Made by a program: the position numbers and the translations under genes
Notes under the pieces: model-generated
What the model was told of the DNA's origin: nothing
Seen by the model: only the letters and a program-made list of their open reading frames with translations
Database searches by the model: none
Assembly: GCA_905373785.1 (NCBI GenBank)
Contig: CAJPUK010000127.1
Location: forward strand, 1 to 6,033
Origin: an uncultured Johnsonella sp.
Lineage (GTDB): Bacteria; Bacillota; Clostridia; Lachnospirales; Lachnospiraceae
Length of the DNA: 6,033 nt
Direction: 5' to 3'
Shown: positions 1 through 6,033 of the stretch, piece after piece
Numbering within the stretch: the stretch's first letter is position 1
Layout of the letters: every line of letters begins with the position of its first letter

Positions 1-1877
1 TTTGTAATAATTTTCTTATTTTTACTCTCATTTTCTTTAATGGAGCTTCTTAACCTGTCTCTTTCTTTTTCAAGAGGTGCTCCCAGTCCGGAGGCTATTT
101 TATTAATATTTCTAATAGTGCTGTCGGCAGTTTCCTTAGCCTCTTCAAGTATACTTTGAGCTTCCTGCCTTGCCTGCTCAAGCAGTTTTTCTTTTTGTGA
201 ATTTATTTTTTCAAGACTTTTATCATAACTTAATTTTAGAGAGCTTATTTCTCTTTCTTTCTTTTCTATTTCAATGCGGCTTTTTTCAAGAGCTATTCTG
301 TCGGTCTCAAGTTTGGCAATAAGGTCTTCAAATGATATGGCATCGGAAGATATATGCTTTCTGGCATCTTCTATAATATTCATAGGAAGTCCGAGTTTTT
401 GAGAAATGGCAAAGGCATTGGATTTGCCGGGTACACCTATAAGTATGCGATAAGTAGGTCTAAGTGTTTCAACATCAAACTCACAACTTGCATTTTCCAC
501 GTTCTTTGTGTTAAGTGCATAGACCTTAAGTTCACTGTAATGTGTACTTGCCATAATACTGCTGCCACGCCTTTTAAGTTCATCAAGTACGGCTATGGCA
601 AGGGCTGCACCCTCAGTCGGATCGGTACCTGCACCAAGCTCGTCAAATAGGCACAGGGATTTATTATCAGCCGACTTAAGTATGTATATAATGTTTTTCA
701 TGTGAGCCGAAAATGTTGAGAGATTTTGCTCTATACTTTGCTCATCGCCTATATCGGCAAATACTTTTTTATATACGGATAATTTACTTTTGTCAAATGC
801 AGGTATGTGAAGACCTGACTGACCCATAAGAGTGAGCAGACCTACGGTTTTCATAAGTACCGTTTTACCTCCGGTGTTGGGACCGGTAATAATCAAAAGC
901 TTATAATCGGTACCAAGCCCTATATTGACCGGTACAACTTGCTCCGAATCAAGCAGTGGATGCCTTGCCTCTTTTAAGTCTATAATTGAATCTTCGTTAA
1001 ATAAAGGCTTGCTTGCCTTCATGTGATTGGCAAGCCTTGCCTTGGCATAGATAAAATCAAGCTTTGACAGAAGTTTGTTATTTTCACTAAGCTCAGCGGT
1101 ATAAGCGGCAGCACTCTGGCTTAAATCAAAAAGAATTTTTTCTATCTCCAAAGCCTCGGCTATTTCAATCTCCTTTATCTCATTGTTCATTTTTACAATG
1201 GCAATAGGCTCTATAAATACAGTAGAGCCGGTGGATGATTGATCATGTATAATACCCTGAACTCTGTTTTTATACTCGCTCTTTATAGGAAGACAATAGC
1301 TGCCGTTACGCTGCGTAATTATTGCTTCCATCATATATTCTCTATGAGCCTGAAGTATATTGTTAAGCTCGGTATGTAGCCTTGACTGAGTAGTTTTAAG
1401 CTGCCTTCTAAGCTTACTTAGGGTGGAAGAAGCCGCATCGGCAACTATATCTTCAGAAACTATGCATCTGACAAGCTCTTTTTTTAAGTCCTTGATCAGT
1501 GAAAGTTCCTCAAAATATTCACTTAAACTGTCATCATAATTTTCATTATCGGCTTTTTCTTTGTAAGAATAAGCTTTTTCAACATGCTCAAGAAGTATTT
1601 TGATTTTGAAAAGCTCGTTAAGGCTTAATGAGGAGTCTATGGCAAGGCTTTTTAAGGATTCACCTATGTCGCTTAGTGCAGGGAAGGTAAGGTTGCCGAA
1701 AAGCCTTAATCTGTTTACCGCCGCAGCGGTCTCTTCCTGATTTTTTACTATTGTTTGAAAGTCTGTATCAGGCTTAAGTTTGGAACAAAGCCTAACTCCG
1801 GGCTCACAGCTTGCATATGTTGTTAATTTTTCTACAATTTTATTAAATTCCAATATTTGTAATACTTTACCGTTCAT
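1..1877 (-). CDS. mutS2: Endonuclease MutS2, 5' part (C-terminus beyond left edge)
   Basis: MutS2 is a cytoplasmic dimeric ATPase. In Bacillus subtilis it splits collided ribosomes, and in other bacteria it has been linked to suppressing homologous recombination. Translation from the ATG at 1877-1875 is open for 625 residues with no frameshift. The N-terminal core and lever helices occupy about residues 1-310, including the family-typical stretch QRNGSYCLPIKSEYK followed by STGSTVFIEP. The ATPase domain follows: Walker A GPNTGGKT at 332-339, the MutS-type signature STFSAHM at 387-393, Walker B LCLFDE at 408-413 followed by LGAGTDPTEG, and the conserved His of STHYSEL at 446. From about residue 505 it becomes a highly charged coiled coil rich in Glu and Lys. 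MutS2 proteins usually have about 780-790 residues, so roughly the last 160, with the Smr nuclease domain, are missing only because the window ends. The start is supported by AAAAGGA six bases upstream. It is transcribed away from the HtrA-like gene. Identification is very secure; whether Smr is intact cannot be seen. Confidence 0.97.
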   Translation of the reverse strand, partial: MNGKVLQILEFNKIVEKLTTYASCEPGVRLCSKLKPDTDFQTIVKNQEETAAAVNRLRLFGNLTFPALSDIGESLKSLAIDSSLSLNELFKIKILLEHVEKAYSYKEKADNENYDDSLSEYFEELSLIKDLKKELVRCIVSEDIVADAASSTLSKLRRQLKTTQSRLHTELNNILQAHREYMMEAIITQRNGSYCLPIKSEYKNRVQGIIHDQSSTGSTVFIEPIAIVKMNNEIKEIEIAEALEIEKILFDLSQSAAAYTAELSENNKLLSKLDFIYAKARLANHMKASKPLFNEDSIIDLKEARHPLLDSEQVVPVNIGLGTDYKLLIITGPNTGGKTVLMKTVGLLTLMGQSGLHIPAFDKSKLSVYKKVFADIGDEQSIEQNLSTFSAHMKNIIYILKSADNKSLCLFDELGAGTDPTEGAALAIAVLDELKRRGSSIMASTHYSELKVYALNTKNVENASCEFDVETLRPTYRILIGVPGKSNAFAISQKLGLPMNIIEDARKHISSDAISFEDLIAKLETDRIALEKSRIEIEKKEREISSLKLSYDKSLEKINSQKEKLLEQARQEAQSILEEAKETADSTIRNINKIASGLGAPLEKERDRLRSSIKENESKNKKIIT

Positions 1878-1883
1878 AATTAA

Positions 1884-1890
1884 TCCTTTT
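1884..1890 (-). promoter_or_regulatory. Ribosome binding site of mutS2
   Basis: On the minus strand AAAAGGA lies six bases before the ATG at 1877-1875. An ATG slightly upstream (1893-1891) is out of frame with MutS2 and overlaps this site, so it is not the start. Confidence 0.8.
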
Positions 1891-1914
1891 CATAAATAAA
1901 CATATATATAGTAA

Positions 1915-1944
1915 CACATAAAAAAGGGTTTCGCTACAAGTCAA
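1915..1944 (-). promoter_or_regulatory. Possible mutS2 promoter (weak match)
   Basis: On the minus strand a good -35 box TTGACT (1944-1939) is followed after 18 bases by TATGTG (1920-1915), a poor -10 box that lacks the final T. The following TATATATAT stretch (1910-1902) could serve as an alternative -10, but the spacing would be too long. MutS2 must have a promoter in this divergent region unless it is read from further right, so the location is reasonable, but the exact boxes are uncertain. Confidence 0.35.
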
Positions 1945-1950
1945 ATGTAA

Positions 1951-1960
1951 TCTATATAGA
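1951..1960. repeat. 10-base perfect palindrome between divergent promoters
   Basis: TCTATATAGA is a perfect palindrome placed between the two divergent promoter candidates, 18 bases before the rightward -35 box. It could be a regulator half-site pair. A 10-base AT-rich palindrome is easily produced by chance in DNA of this composition. Confidence 0.25.
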
Positions 1961-1978
1961 AAATTATGTAGATATTAA

Positions 1979-2007
1979 TTGCGTAAGTTTTCAAATGCAA
2001 GTATAAT
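1979..2007 (+). promoter_or_regulatory. Sigma-A type promoter for the htrA-like/yhaM operon
   Basis: The -35 box TTGCGT (1979-1984) is separated by exactly 17 bases from a perfect -10 box TATAAT (2002-2007). Transcription would begin near 2013-2015, giving a leader of about 95 bases before the preferred start at 2109. This is the clearest promoter in the window. It also argues against the GTG at 2016 as a start, which would leave almost no leader. Confidence 0.75.
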
Positions 2008-2095
2008 TAGTATTAGTGAGTCTTATCAAGAAAATGTATGATATAGGTATATTTTGGCAACTATTGTGGCAATACTTTAGCAATTTTATAAAAAC

Positions 2096-2100
2096 GGAGA
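2096..2100 (+). promoter_or_regulatory. Ribosome binding site that decides the start of the HtrA-like gene
   Basis: GGAGA lies eight bases before the ATG at 2109. The in-frame upstream starts, GTG at 2016 and ATG at 2034, have no comparable purine-rich site, so this site favours the 420-residue form over the 451- or 445-residue forms. Confidence 0.75.
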
Positions 2101-2108
2101 AATTGTCT

Positions 2109-3371
2109 ATGGATGAGGATAAGGACAAATTTATCACTGAAAAAATAATAAAAAAGGATAAAAGCAGATACATAAATCTGATGAAGTTGCTTTTATCGGC
2201 AGTGGTATTCGGTGTGGTGGCAATGGCTACTGCCTTATTTACAAGACCCGGGCTTGAAAAGTTTATAGTAAAGAGTACTACAGAAAAGGAAACTATAAGC
2301 ATAGAAAAAGACACAACGGTTTTTCAAAACAGCACTGAAGTAATTGGAACTGAGGATACGGAGGCTTTTAAGAACATAGCGGAATCAATTATAGATGAAC
2401 ATAGCTATGATGAGGAAGATGTAAAAGCCATGTACAAGGTCTTGGCTAATTTAACAAATGATTTGGACAGCTGTGTAACTGCCATACATTCTATAAAAAA
2501 TGAAAAAGACTGGTTTGACAATTTGATAGAGTCGGGACATTATTATTCAGGACTTGTAATAGCAAAGACGGAGAATGAAGTTTTGGTGCTTTGTCCCGTA
2601 CAGGCTATAGATGCGGCAGATACTATAAATGTAAGCTTTAAGAATAACTATAGTAAGCAGGCAACGGTCAAATCGGCAGACGGTCATATAGGGTTAGCGA
2701 TACTGTCGGTAGATACAAGCGATGCCGACAGCGGTATAAAAGAAGGAATAGAAGTTATAGCTTTGGGGAATTCCTATCTTGTATCAAGAGGTGATATAGC
2801 TTTGGCTATAGGCAGCCCAACCGGATTTAATTATTCTACGGGTTACGGTTGGGTATCATATATATCCAAGGATGTAAGCATAGTTGACTCAAGTGCGATG
2901 TTTATGCATACCTCACTTGCTTTGGACAATGCAAAGGGAAGTTTTCTTGTAAATACCTCCGGAGAACTTATAGGTATAGCAACTTCAGCCTATCCGTCGG
3001 AGTCAAGTACAGGTGTTGCCATAGGTATTTCCGATTTAAAGGCAAGACTTGAGTATATGATCAATGCAATGCCTGCCGCCTATATAGGAATAAAACCTAT
3101 AGATATTAATGCCAAAGCAAAAGAAAGCGGAGTTCCTGAAGGTATATATGTAACGGAAGTAGTGGCGGACTCTCCCTCATACATATCAGGTATACAGGTA
3201 GGGGATATAATAAGTGAGATAGACGGGATAAAAGTATCTTCAACAGCCGCCTATAAGGAAGTAATAGATAAACTTACTGTGGGTAAGGAAATAAATATAA
3301 AACTTTACCGTGATAACGGAAAGAACGAGTACAGTCAATTGGATATCAATTTGACAGTTGCAAGCAGGTAA
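2109..3371 (+). CDS. Membrane-anchored HtrA-like PDZ protein, catalytic triad apparently lost
   Basis: The protein of 420 residues has a charged cytoplasmic N-terminus (MDEDKDKF...), one membrane segment at about 22-45, an acidic extracytoplasmic linker with predicted helices at about 46-140, a trypsin/HtrA-like double barrel at about 145-320, and a PDZ domain at about 323-418 (core GIYVTEVVADSPS, then GIQVGDIISEIDG). HtrA proteases degrade misfolded envelope proteins with a His-Asp-Ser triad. Here the equivalents look replaced: the usual TNxHVV segment reads VLCPVQA (158-166, no His), the DLAVL segment reads GLAIL (Gly at 195), and GNSGGP reads NAKGSF (Lys 276 in place of Ser). The fold-marking pieces remain: SGLVIA, ALGNS, AIGSPTG, LVNTSGELIGIAT and GVAIGIS. 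I therefore infer a non-proteolytic sensor, scaffold or peptide-binding protein at the cell surface. The start at 2109 was chosen for its ribosome binding site; the frame is open back to a GTG at 2016. The next gene follows after 15 bases. Automatic annotation would probably call it a serine protease. Confidence 0.88.
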   Translation: MDEDKDKFITEKIIKKDKSRYINLMKLLLSAVVFGVVAMATALFTRPGLEKFIVKSTTEKETISIEKDTTVFQNSTEVIGTEDTEAFKNIAESIIDEHSYDEEDVKAMYKVLANLTNDLDSCVTAIHSIKNEKDWFDNLIESGHYYSGLVIAKTENEVLVLCPVQAIDAADTINVSFKNNYSKQATVKSADGHIGLAILSVDTSDADSGIKEGIEVIALGNSYLVSRGDIALAIGSPTGFNYSTGYGWVSYISKDVSIVDSSAMFMHTSLALDNAKGSFLVNTSGELIGIATSAYPSESSTGVAIGISDLKARLEYMINAMPAAYIGIKPIDINAKAKESGVPEGIYVTEVVADSPSYISGIQVGDIISEIDGIKVSSTAAYKEVIDKLTVGKEINIKLYRDNGKNEYSQLDINLTVASR

Positions 3372-3386
3372 ATTAAAGGGGATCAT

Positions 3387-4337
3387 ATGCAATATATAGA
3401 GAGTTTAAGAGAAGGAAATAGAGTAGTGTCTCAGATTTATCTTTGTAAATCTAAGAATATTCAGCTTACAAAGGCAGGAAAGGAGTACGGTAATCTTATA
3501 TTTCAGGATAAAACCGGCACTATAGAGGCTAAGATCTGGGACCTTACTTCTCCGGGCATAGAGGACTTTGAAACTATGGACTATGTGTCGGTAGAGGCGG
3601 ATGTAACAAGCTTTAACAATAATTTACAGCTCAATGTTAAGCGTATCAGACTTGCAAGAAGCGGCGAGTATGAAACCTCGGATTATTTGCCCGTATCAAA
3701 GTATAATACAGATGATATGTATAAGGAGCTTGAAAATATAATCCAAAGTGTTAAGAATACTTATCTGAATGCAGTGCTTAAAAAAATTTTTATAGAAGAT
3801 AAGGACTTTGCAGATAAATTCAAGTATTCTTCAGCTGCAAAAAGCGTACACCACAGCTTTGTAGGCGGACTTTTGGAGCATAGTTTAAGTGTAACAAGAC
3901 TTTGTATACATTATTGCAGCAAATATAAATTGCTTAATTATGATTTACTTATAACTGCGGCACTTTTGCATGATATAGGAAAGACCGTGGAGCTTTCAGC
4001 CTTTCCGGAAAATGACTATACGGATGAGGGGCAGCTTTTGGGGCATATAATTATAGGGCTGGATATTATTTCCAAGGCTATTTCAAAAGTAGACAAGTTC
4101 CCGCCTACCTTAGCCAATGAATTGAAACACTGTATAGTGGCACATCATGGAGAACTTGAATATGGTTCTCCTAAAAAGCCGGCTTTAATTGAAGCTATGG
4201 CACTTAATCTGGCTGATAATACAGATGCGAAACTACAGACATTTACGGAGATTATAGAGGCAAGCAACAGTGTAGGTAAAGAGTGGTTGGGATATAACAG
4301 ATTTTTTGAGAGCAATATAAGAAAGACGCATATGTAG
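3387..4337 (+). CDS. yhaM: YhaM-family 3'-5' exoribonuclease (OB fold + HD domain)
   Basis: YhaM is a cytoplasmic, metal-dependent 3'-5' exoribonuclease of Firmicutes that trims single-stranded RNA 3' ends and can also act on DNA. The protein has 316 residues, close to the 314 of the B. subtilis protein. The N-terminal OB-fold nucleic-acid binding domain spans about 1-95, with the typical GNLIFQDKTGTIEAKIWD at 35-52. The HD phosphohydrolase domain spans about 145-290. Its metal ligands are visible: His165 in GGLLEHSLSV, His195-Asp196 in LLHDIGK, His220 in LLGH, His253-His254 in VAHHGELEYGSPKKP, and Asp277 in NLADNTDAK. All appear intact, so activity is expected. AAAGGGG at 3375-3381 lies five bases before the ATG, and the gene begins 15 bases after the HtrA-like gene stops, so the two form an operon from the promoter near 2000. 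Family assignment is strong; the exact substrate in this organism is inferred. Confidence 0.94.
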   Translation: MQYIESLREGNRVVSQIYLCKSKNIQLTKAGKEYGNLIFQDKTGTIEAKIWDLTSPGIEDFETMDYVSVEADVTSFNNNLQLNVKRIRLARSGEYETSDYLPVSKYNTDDMYKELENIIQSVKNTYLNAVLKKIFIEDKDFADKFKYSSAAKSVHHSFVGGLLEHSLSVTRLCIHYCSKYKLLNYDLLITAALLHDIGKTVELSAFPENDYTDEGQLLGHIIIGLDIISKAISKVDKFPPTLANELKHCIVAHHGELEYGSPKKPALIEAMALNLADNTDAKLQTFTEIIEASNSVGKEWLGYNRFFESNIRKTHM

Positions 4338-4420
4338 GTGCCAAACTGCTATTGAGTCATGTTTTGAGGATAGGTTATGTATTTTAGGTATTGTATGGCT
4401 TACATGGTGTAGGCAGTATA

Positions 4421-4434
4421 ATTTTTCGAAAAAT
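4421..4434. repeat. 14-base perfect palindrome
   Basis: ATTTTTCGAAAAAT reads the same on both strands and overlaps the last two bases of the TATAAT at 4417-4422. It could be an operator for a dimeric regulator at a promoter of rlmD. The CG core with flanking A and T runs could also form a very short hairpin, though its loop would be too tight for a terminator of normal shape. Confidence 0.45.
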
Positions 4435-4563
4435 ATGTTTTGCGGATATGATTCGTATTGTAGGCTTTATGCGTAATAGTAATATTGTTTTTGGCAGCAT
4501 TTACTGTTGAGAGGTTTTAGCCGGCATAAGCCTAAGTTATAAGGTAAGAATTTACATAGATTT

Positions 4564-4590
4564 TCCGCTTGTAAAAACGAAGCGGATTTT
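4564..4590 (+). terminator. Hairpin upstream of rlmD: weak terminator or attenuator
   Basis: TCCGCTT (4564-4570) pairs perfectly with AAGCGGA (4580-4586) around a 9-base loop and is followed by TTTTAG. The stem is short and the T run has only four bases, so termination would be partial. It lies 33 bases before the rlmD start. A full terminator here would require the rlmD promoter to overlap the hairpin, so read-through control of rlmD is as likely as true operon termination. Confidence 0.5.
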
Positions 4591-4598
4591 AGTATATA
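4569..4598 (+). promoter_or_regulatory. Possible rlmD promoter overlapping the hairpin
   Basis: TTGTAA (4569-4574) and TATATA (4593-4598) are 18 bases apart. Transcription would start near 4605, leaving a leader of about 15 bases that barely includes the ribosome binding site. It is a mediocre match in AT-rich DNA, but it is the only candidate downstream of the hairpin stem. Confidence 0.25.
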
Positions 4599-4605
4599 AC
4601 AAGCG

Positions 4606-4611
4606 AAAGGA
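4606..4611 (+). promoter_or_regulatory. Ribosome binding site of rlmD
   Basis: AAAGGA lies eight bases before the ATG at 4620 and supports that start. The five bases just before it, AAGCG (4601-4605), repeat the right arm of the hairpin at 4580-4584. Confidence 0.8.
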
Positions 4612-4619
4612 TTTTGTTT

Positions 4620-6033
4620 ATGAAGAATGACATCATAGCCGATTCTTATAAAAAAGGCGATATGATAGAGCTTGATATAACAGATATGAGTACTACAGGG
4701 GAAGGCATCGGAAAAACCGGTGCCTTTACTTGGTTTGTAAAAGACAGTGTGGTAGGGGACAGGATAAGTGCAAGTGTTATGAAAACTAAGAAAAGTTACG
4801 GTTATGCAAGGCTTAATGAGGTATTAAAGCCTTCAAAAGACCGTATACAGCCCCAATGCAGCGTATCAAGAGCCTGCGGCGGTTGCAGCCTGCAAAATAT
4901 GTCCTACGAAAGTCAGCTTGAATTAAAGGATAAGATGATCATTAATAATCTTATAAGAATAGGCAAATTTCCAAAAGATTATTTTGTAAAAGATGTTGAT
5001 GTTAAAGATGAAAGAGGGGTGTGCATACATTATCCCCTTATAGGCATGGAAAATCCGTGGAGATACAGAAATAAATCCATCTATCCTATTTCATTAAAAA
5101 AAGGAAGGGCGGTATACGGCTTTTATGCGGCGAGGACACACAGTGTTATAGAGGTAGATGACTGCCTTATAGGTATAGAGGAAAACAAGGCTATAATGGA
5201 AGCTGTAATAGGATTTATAGAAAAATATAATATAGCCGTATATGATGAAATCAATCATAGGGGCTTAGTAAGGAATGTACTTATAAGAAAGGGATTTGCC
5301 ACAGGCGAGCTTATGGTCTGTATTGTTATTAACGGTGATAAGCTGCCGCACAGTAATAAATTGGTAGACTCTTTGCTAAAGGCGGCTAATATAAACAGCA
5401 TATCTTACAATGTAAATACTGCAAAAAGCAATGTAATATTTGGAGAAAAGGAAGTAAAACTTTATGGTGACAGGTATATTTATGACTATATAGATGATAT
5501 AAAATTCAGAATCTCAGCCAAATCATTCTTCCAGGTAAATCCTATACAGACGAGGAAGTTATACGATACGGTATTAAAATTTGCAAATTTAAGTAAAGAT
5601 GAGACAGTATGGGATCTGTACTGCGGTATAGGAAGTATATCTTTGTATATGTCAAAGCAGGCAGGAAAGGTCTACGGTATAGAGATAGTCAAGGCGGCGG
5701 TGGAAGATGCCTTGGAAAACGCCAAGTTAAATAAGATTGAAAATACGTACTTTTTACTGGGAGAGGCGGAAAAGGTTCTACCTGAGCTTTATGATAGAGC
5801 AAGTGCCAAGTTGCTGAATAAAGACTTTGATGTCAAAGATGAGATACCAGGCTTTGTGGAAATTGAGGAAGAGTACAGCATGGGAGGTATAGGAAGTATT
5901 CCTATAAAGGATATACTTGAGGTGGACTGCCTTGTCCTGGACCCTCCAAGAAAAGGCTGCGATAAAGCCTGCCTCGATACGATACTTAAAATAAAACCCA
6001 AAAGAATAGTCTATGTAAGCTGCGACAGTGCAA
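4620..6033 (+). CDS. rlmD: 23S rRNA (uracil-5-)-methyltransferase RlmD/RumA family, 5' part
   Basis: This SAM-dependent enzyme makes 5-methyluridine in 23S rRNA (U1939 in E. coli RlmD; Firmicute relatives may also or instead modify U747). 471 residues are visible before the right edge. A TRAM RNA-binding domain spans about 10-70 (DMSTTGEGIGKTGAFTWFV). The 4Fe-4S ligands fit the RumA pattern: Cys80, Cys86 and Cys89 (C-x5-C-x2-C, CGGCSLQ), with Cys182 in VDDCLIG. The methyltransferase domain shows FFQVNP with Gln305, the SAM-binding loop WDLYCGIGSISL with Asp332, GIEIV with Glu355, LDPPRKGC with Asp441 and Arg444, and VSCDSA with the catalytic Cys468, followed by the edge. Only the final few tens of residues should be missing. 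Unusually, about 40 residues (394-434, rich in acidic residues, with EEEYSMGGIGSIP) lie between VLPELYD and the DPPR strand, where relatives have a short loop. The spacing from yhaM suggests at least partly separate expression. Which uridine is modified cannot be told from sequence. Confidence 0.95.
   Translation, partial: MKNDIIADSYKKGDMIELDITDMSTTGEGIGKTGAFTWFVKDSVVGDRISASVMKTKKSYGYARLNEVLKPSKDRIQPQCSVSRACGGCSLQNMSYESQLELKDKMIINNLIRIGKFPKDYFVKDVDVKDERGVCIHYPLIGMENPWRYRNKSIYPISLKKGRAVYGFYAARTHSVIEVDDCLIGIEENKAIMEAVIGFIEKYNIAVYDEINHRGLVRNVLIRKGFATGELMVCIVINGDKLPHSNKLVDSLLKAANINSISYNVNTAKSNVIFGEKEVKLYGDRYIYDYIDDIKFRISAKSFFQVNPIQTRKLYDTVLKFANLSKDETVWDLYCGIGSISLYMSKQAGKVYGIEIVKAAVEDALENAKLNKIENTYFLLGEAEKVLPELYDRASAKLLNKDFDVKDEIPGFVEIEEEYSMGGIGSIPIKDILEVDCLVLDPPRKGCDKACLDTILKIKPKRIVYVSCDSA

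Larger units (their letters stand above)
4338..4619. other. 282-base intergenic region without a supported gene
   Basis: Both strands are broken by frequent stops and I see no reading frame with a ribosome binding site and coding character. The stretch holds a TATAAT (4417-4422) whose only nearby -35-like match, TTGTAT at 4391-4396, is 20 bases away; a 14-base palindrome (4421-4434); an imperfect inverted repeat around 4516-4535 (TTAGCC...GCCTAA); and a clean hairpin at 4564-4586. It must contain either the rlmD promoter or a long untranslated stretch of the upstream operon. A small RNA is possible, but nothing specific shows one. Confidence 0.6.

Noticed and set aside
354..650. 98-codon plus-strand open frame
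   Set aside because: It lies wholly antisense to the MutS2 ATPase domain, including Walker B and the STHYSEL motif, has no ribosome binding site and resembles no protein family.
2016..2018. GTG as start of the HtrA-like gene
   Set aside because: There is no ribosome binding site and it lies almost at the predicted transcript start, whereas ATG 2109 has GGAGA eight bases upstream.
1991..2314. 107-codon minus-strand open frame
   Set aside because: It is antisense to the membrane segment of the HtrA-like gene, which explains its hydrophobic look, and it runs through that gene's promoter.
4391..4422. TTGTAT...TATAAT as a firm rlmD promoter
   Set aside because: The spacing of 20 bases is too long for a reliable sigma-A promoter and no better -35 box lies at 16-18 bases.
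5799..5921. Frameshift or inserted mobile sequence in rlmD
   Set aside because: The frame is continuous, codon use matches the flanks, there are no flanking repeats, and the DPPR and catalytic Cys motifs follow in frame.
5789..6001. 70-codon minus-strand open frame
   Set aside because: It is antisense to the RlmD segment containing the insertion and DPPR motif; no start signal or recognisable product.
1..6033. CRISPR arrays, insertion sequences, tRNA or rRNA genes, phage attachment sites
   Set aside because: No spaced direct repeats, transposase-like frames, cloverleaf pattern or rRNA-like stretch was seen when reading both strands.

Overview
The window is AT-rich DNA, with many ATA, AGA and AGG codons and strong AAGGA-type ribosome binding sites. 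Gene content and style point to a low-GC Firmicute, most likely a clostridium of the Lachnospiraceae type. That placement is an inference from protein style and is not certain at genus level.

Layout: (1) 1-1877, minus strand: the first 625 residues of MutS2, cut by the left edge before its C-terminal Smr nuclease domain. (2) 1878-2108: a divergent regulatory region with a good sigma-A type promoter reading right and a weaker candidate reading left. (3) 2109-3371, plus: a membrane-anchored HtrA-like protein with a C-terminal PDZ domain, in which all three positions of the serine-protease triad appear to be replaced. (4) 3387-4337, plus: an OB-fold plus HD-domain protein of the YhaM 3'-5' exoribonuclease family, 15 bases after the previous stop and surely co-transcribed with it. 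(5) 4338-4619: a 282-base gap with no convincing gene, holding a 14-base perfect palindrome and a 7-bp hairpin close to the next start. (6) 4620-6033, plus: an RlmD/RumA-type 23S rRNA (uracil-5-)-methyltransferase with an iron-sulphur cluster motif. It is cut by the right edge just after its catalytic cysteine and carries an unusual insertion of about 40 residues before the DPPR motif.

How they fit together: three of the four genes belong to families acting on RNA or ribosomes (MutS2 in collided-ribosome rescue and DNA recombination control, YhaM in RNA decay, RlmD in rRNA modification). The HtrA-like protein is the odd one out: it looks like a surface sensor or scaffold rather than an active protease. 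I found no mobile element, CRISPR array, tRNA or rRNA. The window looks like ordinary core chromosome. The points most worth a second look are the apparently inactive HtrA-like protein, the RlmD insertion, and the hairpin with a repeated arm just upstream of rlmD.
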